DNA from: Brevibacillus sp. JNUCC-41
GTDB taxonomy: Bacteria > Bacillota > Bacilli > Bacillales > DSM-1321
Direction: 5' to 3'
DNA: 64,000 bases
Assembly: GCF_014844095.1 (NCBI RefSeq)
Contig: NZ_CP062163.1
Coordinates: 992,001-1,056,000 of the forward strand
Made by a program: the position numbers and the translations under genes. Under the pieces are notes generated by a model. It did no database searches, was not told the DNA's origin, and worked only from the letters and a program-made list of their open reading frames with translations. Positions 27,867-36,629 of this stretch are shown one piece after another. Position 1 is the first letter of the stretch. The number at the start of each line of letters is the position of its first letter.

Positions 27867-28799
27867 CTATTTATTTTTGACTTTAAGGGCCTTTATTACC
27901 TCTTTTGTGGCCTCAGCAATAAGGTCGTCGTTGTAATCGGCATCTTTTTTATCACGACTTGAAAGGACAGCAAGAACAATCGGGTCTCCTTTTGATGGCC
28001 AAATGATCGATATGTCATTTCGCGTACCATATGAGCCTGCTCCAGTCTTATCAGCCACTACCCAACCTTTCGGAACTCCAGCACGAATTAACGCATCTCC
28101 AGTAGTATTTCTCTTCATCCAGTCTATTAAAAGTTCACGTTTCTCAGTTGGAAGTGCATCTCCCAATGTAAAAGCCTGAAGACTAGTGGCAAGTGCTCTT
28201 GGTGTACTCGTATCATGAGTTTCACCAGGATTAACTTCATTTAAATCTGGCTCAATTCGCTCAGGGTTGGTGACTTTATCCCCGATTTCCCCCAGTGCCT
28301 TTTTAAATCCAGCCGGGCCGCCCAGTTGTTTAAGGATAAGGTTCCCAGCAGTATTGTCACTGTATCGAAGAGAAGCATCAGAAAGCTCCTTAATAGTCAT
28401 CCCCGTATCGACATGCTTTTCTGTAATCGGATTATAATTAACAAGATCCTCACGTGTATAGGTAATTCTTTGATTAAGTTCTTCGATTGATTTCTGTTGT
28501 AAAAGTGCTCCTACAGCTAGAGCCTTATGTGTGGATGCATAAGCAAAACGCTCATCTGGATGATAGGTCACTGTTTGGTTTGTGCCAGTATCCAACGCAA
28601 AGACACCAAGTTTAGCATCAAATTTTTCTTCAAGCTTAGCAAAAGCATGGTTATCGGCAGTTTCTTGTTTTTTAGGTTTAGTTAATTCCGTATTAACGTT
28701 ATTGTTTGAACAACCTAAAAGCGTTGCACATGAAAGAAATAGAACAGGCATAATTTTTCTGAATGCGGAAGTACTAAAAATGTTGCTCAATGATTTCAT
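27867..28799 (-). CDS. bla: Class A beta-lactamase (penicillinase), lipoprotein
   Basis: 310 residues from the ATG at 28799, eight bases after AAAGAGGT. A lipobox LLGC (C30) predicts a membrane-bound form that may also be released. All catalytic motifs are intact: S89-THK92, SDN 147-149, E183 in EPDLN, KTG 251-253. It is most like Bacillus penicillinases (BlaP/BlaI-type). It hydrolyses penicillins in the wall space. Its promoter overlaps BlaI boxes, and blaR1-blaI are divergent, so it should be inducible. Confidence 0.95.
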   Translation of the reverse strand: MKSLSNIFSTSAFRKIMPVLFLSCATLLGCSNNNVNTELTKPKKQETADNHAFAKLEEKFDAKLGVFALDTGTNQTVTYHPDERFAYASTHKALAVGALLQQKSIEELNQRITYTREDLVNYNPITEKHVDTGMTIKELSDASLRYSDNTAGNLILKQLGGPAGFKKALGEIGDKVTNPERIEPDLNEVNPGETHDTSTPRALATSLQAFTLGDALPTEKRELLIDWMKRNTTGDALIRAGVPKGWVVADKTGAGSYGTRNDISIIWPSKGDPIVLAVLSSRDKKDADYNDDLIAEATKEVIKALKVKNK

Positions 28800-28962
28800 A
28801 AGATTCAACCTCTTTCTAAAATATATTTATTATGTATTCTCTTTGGATAGCAGCCGGATTTTTAACTCTTGCAACCTATCTTTTGTTCATGATGATGCAG
28901 ACCTCCTTATTATTTGATTAGACTCTTATGCACGAATTGAAAAAACCAAGGAGTTTTACCAG

Positions 28963-29025
28963 ATTACATTTGTAGTCTTATTACATCTGTAGTACAGTAT
29001 TACATATGTAATCAAATAAAGTCAA
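28963..29025. promoter_or_regulatory. Three BlaI operators and the bla promoter
   Basis: Dyads ATTACATTTGTAGT (28963-28976), ATTACATCTGTAGT (28980-28993) and ATTACATATGTAAT (28999-29012) match the TACA-N2-TGTA BlaI/MecI box. The minus bla promoter is TTGACT (29025-29020), a 17-base spacer, TAATAC, so the third box lies in the spacer and overlaps the -10. A plus promoter TTGTAG-N17-TACAGT for blaR1 is possible across boxes one and two. Confidence 0.85.
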
Positions 29026-29105
29026 TTCTTTATTTTTTCACCCCCAAGCCACTATAAATATGCTATATACCTGTTTTTAAAATTTAAAAGTCAAGAGAGT
29101 TGGTA

Positions 29106-30926
29106 TTGAAGGACATGTATTTAACCCATTTTATAATAGGTCTATTGGTGTCTTCATTTTCCGTTGCTGTAATTCTACTTATACGAAAATGGTTTGGAAG
29201 ACGATTAACAGCAAAATGGTACTATCATTTGTGGATGTTTCTTTTTATGGCTTTAGCACTTCCATTCATACCCACTGATTTATATAATTTTAGTACCCTC
29301 TTTAGCGGTGGGGATACATATCAGGCTAATGCACCCAGCTCTAATATGAACATGACTGGAACTGATATGATGCAAGGCCTGCACCTAATACAAGACTTTT
29401 CTGTATCGGTCAATCGGCCGGACCTGTCCTTACTTAATATTGGGGTGATGGGTTTATGGATGTCAGGGATGCTTTTATTTACCTTTACTATGATTCGTGG
29501 ATGGCTCACACTTAGAAGGATAAAGAATTATTCTTCTCCGTTTTCCAATCAAGAGGCTCTCGTGCTTTTCGAAGAATGCAAAAAAAGACTACAGATTAAA
29601 AAATCAATAAAGATTGTCATTTCGAAAAGAGTCCAATCTCCAATGATATTCGGGCTTTTTCAAACATATATCGTCTTGCCTTCCCAGCATGAAGACTGGC
29701 TTAGCTTGAAAAATTACGAGTATATCTTTCTTCATGAACTGAGTCACTATAAAAACAAGGATTTGCTGACAAATTACGTGATATTGTTCTATCAAATCAT
29801 TTATTGGTTTAATCCCCTTGTCTGGCTCGCTTTTAGAGAAATGAGATTGGATCGGGAAATCGCATGTGATGCATCTGTTTTACAGTTACTAGATGATCAT
29901 TCATTTAGTGAATATGGAAATACAATCATTAATTTTTTGGATCTTTCAAAACGGTCAAGTAAACTACAGATGGTGACACAGTTAAACGGTTCGAAGCTTC
30001 AAATCAAAAAACGAATTGAACGAATTTCTGCCTATGAACATTCCACAAAAAAATCAATAAGAAAAAGCGTCTTTATTTATGTGTTGGCCAGTATCATTTT
30101 GACAATCCAATTACCTTTCGTTTCCGCATTTACGACGGAAAATGACCGATACCATTTTAATAATGATGGAGTGGTTTCTGAGGATTTACATCAATTCTTT
30201 AAAGGGTATGAAGGAAGCTTTGTTTTATATGATCATGCCGCACAGCAATATCGCATTTATAATGAAGAGAAAAGTACATTGCGGGTATCACCTGATTCCA
30301 CATATAAAATCTATAGTGCCTTATTTGCACTAGAATCAAATGTGATATCTCCCGAAGAATCCACCCTTTCATGGGATGGGACGGATCAACCCTATGACGC
30401 TTGGAATATGGATCACGATGTCTCATCTGCTTTGCAAAATTCTGTAAACTGGTATTTCCAAGCATTAGATCGTAAAACAGGATTCGAAACAATACAATCC
30501 AATCTACAAGCGATAAACTATGGAAATTCCGATGTATCTGGGGGATTGGGTGAATTCTGGCTCGAATCCTCATTGAAAATCTCTCCAGTCGAGCAGGTCC
30601 AACTGCTGCAAGCCTTTTATTACAATCAATTGGGATATAAGAAATTGCATAGCCAAACTGTAAAGGAAGCCCTACTCTTAGAAAAGAATGAGGAAGCTAG
30701 CCTATCAGGGAAAACAGGTACAGGAACTGTGAATGGAAAAAACATCAATGGCTGGTTTATCGGGTATGTAGAGACGAAGAACAATACTTATTTCTTTGCT
30801 ACCAATATACAAAATGAAGATGATTCATCTGGAAGCAAGGCGGGAGAAATTACTTTATCAATTTTAAAAGATTTAGGAATCTATCAAGAAAATGGTGGGG
30901 AGAAAAATGGAGAAAAACATTCCTAG
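29106..30926 (+). CDS. blaR1: BlaR1-type beta-lactam sensor/signal transducer (M56 protease)
   Basis: About 606 residues. Start probably the TTG at 29106, six bases after GAGAG; another TTG at 29100 is possible. Membrane helices at the N-terminus; zinc protease motif HELSH (near residue 210-214) with DREIACD further on; last membrane helix about 325-343; then an extracellular penicillin-binding sensor domain with S-T-Y-K (near 398), SVN and KTGTG. Acylation by beta-lactams activates proteolysis that leads to BlaI cleavage. Overlaps blaI by 20 bases. Confidence 0.93.
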   Translation: MKDMYLTHFIIGLLVSSFSVAVILLIRKWFGRRLTAKWYYHLWMFLFMALALPFIPTDLYNFSTLFSGGDTYQANAPSSNMNMTGTDMMQGLHLIQDFSVSVNRPDLSLLNIGVMGLWMSGMLLFTFTMIRGWLTLRRIKNYSSPFSNQEALVLFEECKKRLQIKKSIKIVISKRVQSPMIFGLFQTYIVLPSQHEDWLSLKNYEYIFLHELSHYKNKDLLTNYVILFYQIIYWFNPLVWLAFREMRLDREIACDASVLQLLDDHSFSEYGNTIINFLDLSKRSSKLQMVTQLNGSKLQIKKRIERISAYEHSTKKSIRKSVFIYVLASIILTIQLPFVSAFTTENDRYHFNNDGVVSEDLHQFFKGYEGSFVLYDHAAQQYRIYNEEKSTLRVSPDSTYKIYSALFALESNVISPEESTLSWDGTDQPYDAWNMDHDVSSALQNSVNWYFQALDRKTGFETIQSNLQAINYGNSDVSGGLGEFWLESSLKISPVEQVQLLQAFYYNQLGYKKLHSQTVKEALLLEKNEEASLSGKTGTGTVNGKNINGWFIGYVETKNNTYFFATNIQNEDDSSGSKAGEITLSILKDLGIYQENGGEKNGEKHS

Positions 30927-31287
30927 CATATCAGAATCAGAATGGGAAATCATGAACGTGCTTTGGGATAAAGCCCCTCAAACAGCAAATGACATCATCG
31001 TTTCCTTACAGGAGAGTAGCCAGTGGAAGCCGAAAACCATACGCACTCTTCTCGATCGATTGGTTCAAAAAGATGTAGTAGGTGTCAATAAAAATCTAAG
31101 AGTTTACACCTTTTACCCGCTCTATACACAGGAAGAGTGCCAGCGTGCCGAGACCGAATCATTCATCAACCGTATCTATGGAGGTACCTTGAAATCCATG
31201 CTTGTCCAATTCATTCAGGAAGATACCCTATCTGATGATGATATCAATGAACTACGCTTTATTTTAAATAAGAAACCTAAAAAGTAA
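30907..31287 (+). CDS. blaI: BlaI/MecI-family repressor
   Basis: 126 residues from the ATG at 30907 (RBS GGTGGGGAG), inside the end of blaR1, so translation is coupled. The wHTH contains SISESEWEIMNVLWDKAPQTANDI (in parts) and WKPKTIRTLLDRLVQK, the BlaI recognition helix. The C-terminal dimer domain is residues 80-126. It represses the divergent bla gene and its own operon through the three boxes. Confidence 0.93.
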   Translation: MEKNIPSISESEWEIMNVLWDKAPQTANDIIVSLQESSQWKPKTIRTLLDRLVQKDVVGVNKNLRVYTFYPLYTQEECQRAETESFINRIYGGTLKSMLVQFIQEDTLSDDDINELRFILNKKPKK

Positions 31288-31293
31288 TACTAT

Positions 31294-31332
31294 AAAAAAA
31301 GCGATTTGGAATTTTTCCAAATCGCTTTTTTC
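31294..31332. terminator. Bidirectional terminator after blaI
   Basis: AAAAAAGCGATTTGGAA and TTCCAAATCGCTTTTTT are a perfect inverted repeat around a short T loop, with A and T runs on both sides. Confidence 0.9.
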
Positions 31333-31479
31333 GGTCGAAATCGAAATAGCCGAGGACATATTTCTCATGTAATTATCGCTTTCTTCTCTGTAAATACTAC
31401 GCCCATTAGACATAAACTAAAAAACAAGTGCAAAGCTACATACGAAAGGAGCCATTAACGATGAAGGATGAATTCATTC

Positions 31480-31513
31480 AACTAAACTGCCCCGTTAGTT
31501 CCGTAAGAAAAAG
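31480..31513 (-). repeat. Terminator-repeat, left part only
   Basis: AACTAAACTGCCCCGTTAGT and CCGTAAGAAAAAGC. It follows the minus-strand gene ending at 31540. A start codon with AAAGGAG at 31461 on the plus strand reads directly into it. Confidence 0.65.
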
Positions 31514-31539
31514 CATCAGATAGTTGAAAACTCATATCC

Positions 31540-32016
31540 TTACTTATTTCTCAAATATACGACACTGTCTCTTCTTTCTACTTGAAAATTTAAATCATCT
31601 TTAATATAAAGCATATAACCAGCATCTTTATAATTCTCAGATTCAAAAGTGATACCATATCCATTACTCTCAGGATAACCATAGAAATAGCAGACCACTT
31701 TTCCATCATTCAAAAATACAATTTGATTCATTCCTTCATTTACAGTTTCACTAATGGTATCCCATTTATAGCCTACCGTTTCATAAATATCCTCTTTCGG
31801 GGTATATGGTCCAAAGGAATATACTACATCCCAGTCAAACGGTGTTACATCCAATAAATTTATTGTTTCAACAGAATTTTCAATTGATAACACTAACACT
31901 TCTTCTTTTAATAACTCTTCGTTTACATCCCATACATCCTTCTTTAATAGATTTATAAAGATAGTTATACATATAATACCAAAAGAAATAATCACTATTG
32001 TCTTTTTAGATTTCAT
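31540..32016 (-). CDS. Membrane-anchored exported protein, unidentified
   Basis: 158 residues. An N-terminal helix (IVIISFGIICITIFINLL) follows MKSKK and acts as a signal anchor. The outer part has TPFDWDVVYSFGPYTPKEDIYE, then a strand pair VFLNDGKVVCYFYGYPES, resembling small Bacillus surface proteins of unknown role. RBS AAGGTGGAGG. It is followed by a terminator-repeat. Confidence 0.55.
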   Translation of the reverse strand: MKSKKTIVIISFGIICITIFINLLKKDVWDVNEELLKEEVLVLSIENSVETINLLDVTPFDWDVVYSFGPYTPKEDIYETVGYKWDTISETVNEGMNQIVFLNDGKVVCYFYGYPESNGYGITFESENYKDAGYMLYIKDDLNFQVERRDSVVYLRNK

Positions 32017-32107
32017 ATCTATCCTCCACCTTGAATAGCAACCTTTCTACCGGAATTAGTTACTTAATTATAACAATGATTTCCAATATAGGTGTTAATT
32101 CTTAATG

Positions 32108-32162
32108 AACTAAACTGCCCCGATAGTTCCATAAAAAAAAGAGCTACCAAAGCAACTCTAAA
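32108..32162 (-). repeat. Terminator-repeat, short copy
   Basis: AACTAAACTGCCCCGATAGT, CCATAAAAAAAAGAG, then GAGCTACCAAAGCAACTC, a weak hairpin like the one at 7.1 kb. It lies downstream of the LysR gene (stop at 32182). Confidence 0.65.
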
Positions 32163-32181
32163 GATAAAACCCTTTTTATAA

Positions 32182-33033
32182 TTAACCAATCGTCTTCAGA
32201 ACATTTTTTAATTGTACGATATTGTTCTGTTCGCCGTCGTTCATCTTATAAACGAAAACGGTATTAATGACATTGTTAAAGCTTAATTTGTAATAGTGAA
32301 TGTTTGTATAGTTATATAAATCTATAAGCTTAGTATTCAATACTGCAATGGTATTGCTGATTTGCAAAAAATCTTGGATACTGCTGATTGATTTTATTTC
32401 CTTTAATTTATATGGTATTTGATTATTCATAAGCCATTCGGTCACAGCTCTTGTATACATACAACCTATACTCAATACGAGCAATGTAATAGGTGTTTCC
32501 CAATCAAAATTGATGATATGGTCCTTACTTGAAATGACCTCGAATGTTTCAGTTGCAACGATGTCATAAGTTAAGTCGGGATATTTCTTAATAGGTTCAC
32601 TAATGAGTGCACAATCTAATTCGGAATTGTGCACTTTTTGGTTTATGGCATTACTGGAATCTACAGCGAAATCCACATCCATTTGAATGTCGTTCATATT
32701 CAAAGTATTCGCGATATGGGCACCATAGATTTTCAAGGTTGTATGTGATGTGCCAAAATCCACTTTAGAGTTAGTTTGAATGGCACCAATGTTTTGTAAA
32801 AATTCTTCGTACTCTTGTGAAATAAGTTGAAGATAGTTTTTATATTGTATTCCTACGCTAGTGATTTTTAATCCTTGGGGCGTGCGTTTAAAAACAAGTT
32901 TTCCAATTTCCGACTCTATTTTTTTCACTTTAGCCGTAAGGGCGGATTGAGTATAGTTCGTGATTTCTGCAGACTTACTTAAATTTTGACGGTTTAATAT
33001 TTCAATTTTCAATGCTATTTCTTTGATGTTCAT
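32182..33033 (-). CDS. LysR-family transcriptional regulator
   Basis: 283 residues. N-terminal wHTH: LKIEILNRQNLSKSAEITNYTQSALTAKVKKIE, then VFKRTPQGLKITSVG. The rest is a periplasmic-binding-protein-like sensor domain, shorter and less conserved than average. Divergent from the MFS transporter at 33225, its probable target. RBS is weak (AGGGTGTGCC). The ligand is unknown. Confidence 0.8.
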   Translation of the reverse strand: MNIKEIALKIEILNRQNLSKSAEITNYTQSALTAKVKKIESEIGKLVFKRTPQGLKITSVGIQYKNYLQLISQEYEEFLQNIGAIQTNSKVDFGTSHTTLKIYGAHIANTLNMNDIQMDVDFAVDSSNAINQKVHNSELDCALISEPIKKYPDLTYDIVATETFEVISSKDHIINFDWETPITLLVLSIGCMYTRAVTEWLMNNQIPYKLKEIKSISSIQDFLQISNTIAVLNTKLIDLYNYTNIHYYKLSFNNVINTVFVYKMNDGEQNNIVQLKNVLKTIG

Positions 33034-33148
33034 ATAGTTGGCACACCCTATAAAAAAAATTTATGAACCCTATCATTTTCCTCCATTTTACGCTTCTGGG
33101 CAGTCAGAGTAAACTCTAGTTAGCTTAATAAGTAAGGGAGACTAGATA

Positions 33149-33241
33149 ATGCTAGAAGCTAAAAATAAGAATTTATCCCAACGAATTATTATTGAACGAT
33201 ACATCATAGGGGGAGAATTTCTTAATGCATACATATTATAA
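33149..33241 (+). CDS. Short upstream frame overlapping the MFS start
   Basis: A 30-residue frame with an AAGGGAG site seven bases upstream of its ATG. It ends at TAA 33239-33241, 17 bases inside the MFS gene (ATG 33225). It could be a leader peptide that couples or tunes translation. Its sequence resembles nothing I know. Confidence 0.4.
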   Translation: MLEAKNKNLSQRIIIERYIIGGEFLNAYIL

Positions 33242-34487
33242 ATGGTTAATCGTATTGGTGGCCACGTTATCCCAAACTGCAGCAACCTTTGTGACATATG
33301 GCATGGGACCCATCGCTGCATTTTATCAAATTGAATGGAATTTAACACCACTTCAAACAGGCTTCATTGTTTCAGCGGTCAATATTGGTCCGATGTTTTC
33401 AATGCTGGCGTTCGGTTACTTGATGGATAAAAAAGGGGAAAAACACATTATCGGGTGGGGGACCATTTTATTGGGCCTCTCAGCTTTAACGCTAGTTTTT
33501 GTTAATGATTATATTGTATTGCTGCTTTTATTATTGTTGGTCGGTATATGGTACGGAAGTGCTCAAACCGGTGGAAGCACGGCCATCGTAAAATGGTTTC
33601 CAAACGAACATCGAGGTCTGGCTCTAGGGATAAGACAGACGGGAATACCGATTGGAGGATCTCTAGCCTCTGCAGTTTTATCCTATACATATTATCATTT
33701 CAATTTGTCATCAGTACATGTAGTACAAGGGATCGTAGCAATAATGGGAGGGCTGATCTTCTTATTATTATATAACGAACCAGAAAGAACGAGTGGAACG
33801 AGATCAAGAACGAGATCAACCTCGGTCGGTTTCAAGGAGAAAATGAATGTCATCAAAAATAATAAGGAGTTATATCCGATGTATATAGTGGGTGTTGTGA
33901 TGATGTCATTACAGATGATTATCATTGCGCATTTTATGAGTTATTTGCATAACGAAGGGAGCTATTCATTAACAGAGGCAGGAAAATATTTAAGCGTCGT
34001 TTTAATAGGTGGTATGGTTGGACGGGTAGTCATCGCATGGGCGAGTGATCAATTCTTTGAAGGTATAAGGGAAAGATTATTGCTTATTGTGATGGCTGTT
34101 ACCGTAATTCTTACAGTGATGCTGCCACTCATCATGACTGTTGAAATGGAAATATTGATGCTATTATTTTGTTTTCTTTTGGGTTTTGTAGCCATTGGTT
34201 GGTATTCCATTTTTATTGTTTGTATCACAGAACAATCGGATTCACGTTTTATAGGTTTAACGGTGAGTTCAGCATTGACAATAAATCAATTATTCATTGT
34301 CATAGCACCCTCTTTATTCGGATTAGTCGTTAATCTATTGAACAGTTATCAACAAGCCCTATATTTGGCAGGAATATCTGTAGCTTTAGGAGCGATTAAT
34401 TTATACAGAGCAAAAATAAAAAAAAGAATGGATCATAGGATCACCACAAAATTTGATCAAATTAATACAAATAACCTTGATAAATGA
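33225..34487 (+). CDS. MFS transporter, 12 helices
   Basis: 420 residues. MFS signature GYLMDKKGEKHIIGWG lies between helices 2 and 3. ALGIRQTGIPIGGSLASAVLSYTYY marks helix 5. The overall pattern is like the carboxylate/monocarboxylate or cyanate-type permeases often paired with LysR regulators. RBS is AGGGGGAG. Substrate cannot be told. A central basic loop with RTSGTRSRTRSTS separates the two halves. Confidence 0.85.
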   Translation: MHTYYKWLIVLVATLSQTAATFVTYGMGPIAAFYQIEWNLTPLQTGFIVSAVNIGPMFSMLAFGYLMDKKGEKHIIGWGTILLGLSALTLVFVNDYIVLLLLLLLVGIWYGSAQTGGSTAIVKWFPNEHRGLALGIRQTGIPIGGSLASAVLSYTYYHFNLSSVHVVQGIVAIMGGLIFLLLYNEPERTSGTRSRTRSTSVGFKEKMNVIKNNKELYPMYIVGVVMMSLQMIIIAHFMSYLHNEGSYSLTEAGKYLSVVLIGGMVGRVVIAWASDQFFEGIRERLLLIVMAVTVILTVMLPLIMTVEMEILMLLFCFLLGFVAIGWYSIFIVCITEQSDSRFIGLTVSSALTINQLFIVIAPSLFGLVVNLLNSYQQALYLAGISVALGAINLYRAKIKKRMDHRITTKFDQINTNNLDK

Positions 34488-34496
34488 ACAAATCGA

Positions 34497-34539
34497 AAGG
34501 GCATGTTTTGAAAAAAGATGAATCAACACACATGCCCTT
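34497..34539. repeat. Conserved-loop hairpin, type GGGCATG
   Basis: AAGGGCATGT and ACATGCCCTT enclose a loop beginning TTTTGAAAAAAGATGAATCA. The same loop occurs in hairpins at 41.5, 51.3 and 54.9 kb. It lies ten bases after the MFS stop and may end its transcript. Confidence 0.75.
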
Positions 34540-34600
34540 ATACTATTTAATGGATTATTCTTTTATAAAAAAGATCGATCATTTATTGTGTTCCTTAATC

Positions 34601-34690
34601 AACTAACGCACCCGTTAGTTTAAGTAGATTTCTTCACAAACTTTTTAGTATTTCAGTTAATACAGGACAGGAAAGCTGCCCCGTTAGTTT
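34601..34690 (-). repeat. Terminator-repeat, rearranged copy
   Basis: It has the right end first (AACTAACGCACCCGTTAGTT, TTAAGTAGATTTCTTCACAAA) followed by an isolated left-type end (AGCTGCCCCGTTAGTTT). It lies after the stop of the minus-strand gene at 34730. Confidence 0.7.
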
Positions 34691-34729
34691 ACCCATTTAT
34701 GAATTTCCCTAATGAATAAACCAATAAAA

Positions 34730-34963
34730 TTAAAAATTGATAAGAGTAATGGGGATTAGTGTAAGGAATGGGATGTACTTCATCTTATGTTGTTCTTTCC
34801 TTATCACAGCGAAAATCGTACATATAATAGAAACACCATACAGGCTCAAACTACTAATTAGTAATATATCACTAAACTTAATTACTTCAATTGCAACAAA
34901 TAAAAGTAATGGAGCCATAACTCCAACTATGGCTGACGTAAAACTAAACATATTTTTCTTCAT
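34730..34963 (-). CDS. Small membrane protein, three helices
   Basis: 77 residues from the ATG at 34963 (MKKNMFSFTSAIVG). Helices: AIVGVMAPLLLFVAIEVI, ILLISSLSLYGVSIICTIFAV, and FLTLIPITLINF. The frame extends upstream to 35074 with a TTG start but poor RBS; that extension contains LPPPLSNELRMEIE and could also be real. No family recognised. Confidence 0.5.
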   Translation of the reverse strand: MKKNMFSFTSAIVGVMAPLLLFVAIEVIKFSDILLISSLSLYGVSIICTIFAVIRKEQHKMKYIPFLTLIPITLINF

Positions 34964-35107
34964 TTCAATTTCCATCCTCAATTCATTTGATAATGGTGGT
35001 GGCAGCCACACATCTTGAACTATAGCACAAGTTAGCTTAATAAAATTTTCTCTGTTAATCACTCTTTTTTTCAATAATAGATTTATTTAATTCTACTTGT
35101 CTTATGC

Positions 35108-35255
35108 AACTAACTTGCCCCTTTAGTTCCATAAGGAAAGAGCTGCCTTAAAGACAGCTCCGCTCTTCAGCTAACGCACCCGTTAGTTGCATAAAAAATA
35201 AAGTTGCTTCAGCAACCTCTATAATTGGAGTAAAACACCCGTTAGCGAAATAAGG
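35108..35255 (-). repeat. Terminator-repeat, tandem double copy
   Basis: First unit: AACTAACTTGCCCCTTTAGT, GCTGCCTTAAAGACAGCTCC, CTAACGCACCCGTTAGTT. It shares that right end with a second unit built on AAAGTTGCTTCAGCAACCTC and GTAAAACACCCGTTAG. Two terminator hairpins in series after the acetyltransferase gene at 35261. Confidence 0.85.
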
Positions 35256-35260
35256 ATTTT

Positions 35261-36034
35261 TTACTTTTTAATGAATACTGAATATTCCATTGGATTTTCG
35301 AATCCTAATCTTTCAGCCAGCTTTATCGACGCAAAATTGTTAACATTACAATCCCAATTGGGTTTCAAATTTCTTTCAATACAATGTTCAATGAATATCT
35401 CTGCAACATTTTGAGCTAAGCCCATTCCTCTATACTTATTTTTAGTTGCAATATCAATTTCAGCAAATTGTGATGAACTAAATATAGATGTACATTCACT
35501 TACAACGGTATCATTATGTAGCAAACAATAACCAAAACCATTCTCAAGAAAATTTGATACTGAACCCCAATATTCATTATAATAAGATTCATTAAATTCC
35601 AGACTTTCAGTAATTATTTTTTCATCTATTCTCTTTACTATAAAATCATTGGGTGATTTCCCCTTTTTTATTGTTGAATATGTATCCTTATTAAAATGAA
35701 AAGAATATCTATGCATTTGTCTTAACTCATTTTCAAACAACTTATTTATAACTTGATCCCATTCTTTTGATGGAGAAAACAAAGTGAATCGCTTAATGTC
35801 ATTTTTTCTACTATTAAAAATTTCTAAAAATATGCTATCAAGACCATTGTCCATTTCGTCTCCACCAACAATAAAAATACCTGAATCAGTTCCAATTAAA
35901 ACTGTTTTCTTCAATTCATCCATATATACCTGGCCAGGAATATAATTATTTAATACAGAGTAAGCAAATGTTGGATATGTTTCTTTATCATTATTTTCTA
36001 GTAAATTTATGGCCTTTTCAAATTCATTATTCAT
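35261..36034 (-). CDS. GNAT acetyltransferase, two-domain (PF12746/ZmaR-like) type
   Basis: 257 residues. The N-terminal half (to about 130) is a degenerate GNAT-like domain; the C-terminal half has ATKNKYRGMGLAQNVAEIFIEHCI, the acetyl-CoA loop, and NWDCNVNNFASIKLAERLGFE. Length and arrangement fit the family that includes the zwittermicin-resistance enzyme ZmaR, but substrate is not shown. RBS AAAGGAGAAC. Single gene between terminator-repeats. Confidence 0.8.
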   Translation of the reverse strand: MNNEFEKAINLLENNDKETYPTFAYSVLNNYIPGQVYMDELKKTVLIGTDSGIFIVGGDEMDNGLDSIFLEIFNSRKNDIKRFTLFSPSKEWDQVINKLFENELRQMHRYSFHFNKDTYSTIKKGKSPNDFIVKRIDEKIITESLEFNESYYNEYWGSVSNFLENGFGYCLLHNDTVVSECTSIFSSSQFAEIDIATKNKYRGMGLAQNVAEIFIEHCIERNLKPNWDCNVNNFASIKLAERLGFENPMEYSVFIKK

Positions 36035-36137
36035 ACACTGTTCTCCTTTGTTTTTTTGTTATTCCTCATAATTGTTGTACTTCCCTTAGGAAAATCATTT
36101 GTGTCTTTAAAATCTATTATATATTAAATTCTTAATG

Positions 36138-36224
36138 AACTAACCTGCCCCTATAGTTGCATAAGAAAAGGAGCTGCTGATCAGCTCCTGGTAATAAAGT
36201 AAAGCACCCGTTAGTTCATTAAGG
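36138..36224 (-). repeat. Terminator-repeat, GATC-hairpin variant
   Basis: AACTAACCTGCCCCTATAGT, then perfect hairpin AGGAGCTGCTGATCAGCTCCT, GGTAATAAAGTAAAGCACCC and GTTAGTTCATTAAGG. It lies downstream of the small membrane gene at 36252. Confidence 0.85.
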
Positions 36225-36251
36225 AAATTTTAAAATCACCTTTTAACATCT

Positions 36252-36497
36252 CTAAACAACAAAGATGACTGCAAGACCTGTAAAAGAAGCAATACTTAAA
36301 AACAACATCATTCCAAAATCCAGATCTTTTATCTCTTTAAAATGATCCCGTATCAAATAAAGTAAAGGTATTGCAAAAAGTGTTGGAATACCTTTACCTA
36401 CCTTACCAAAAATATCAGTAAAAAAAATACTTTCCATTGAACCCATTACTAGACCACTTAAAAGAAACAAATAAAAAAAACATAAGAAAACTCGAAT
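36252..36497 (-). CDS. Small membrane protein with a possible ATT start
   Basis: 81 residues if started at ATT (36497-36495), which sits seven bases after a textbook AGGAGG; the frame offers no ATG, GTG or TTG near that site. The only other start is a TTG at 36470 (72 residues) without a site. Product: two or three helices, including LVMGSMESIFFTDIFG and IPTLFAIPLLYLIRDHFKEI. No family recognised. Confidence 0.5.
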   Translation of the reverse strand: MRVFLCFFYLFLLSGLVMGSMESIFFTDIFGKVGKGIPTLFAIPLLYLIRDHFKEIKDLDFGMMLFLSIASFTGLAVIFVV

Positions 36498-36541
36498 ACT
36501 AGCACCTCCTACAAACCCTACCTTTTCTGTTACTGTTCTTC

Positions 36542-36626
36542 AACTAACCTGCCCCTATAGTTGCAAAAGAAAAGGAGCTGCTGTTAGCCCCTGGTAATGA
36601 AGTAAAGCACCTGTTATTTTAGCAAG
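36542..36626 (-). repeat. Terminator-repeat, GATC-hairpin variant, degraded
   Basis: AACTAACCTGCCCCTATAGT, GGAGCTGCTGTTAGCCCC, then GGTAATGAAGTAAAGCACC and TGTTATTTTAGCAAG. It ends three bases before the stop of the GNAT gene at 36630. Confidence 0.8.
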
Positions 36627-36629
36627 ACC

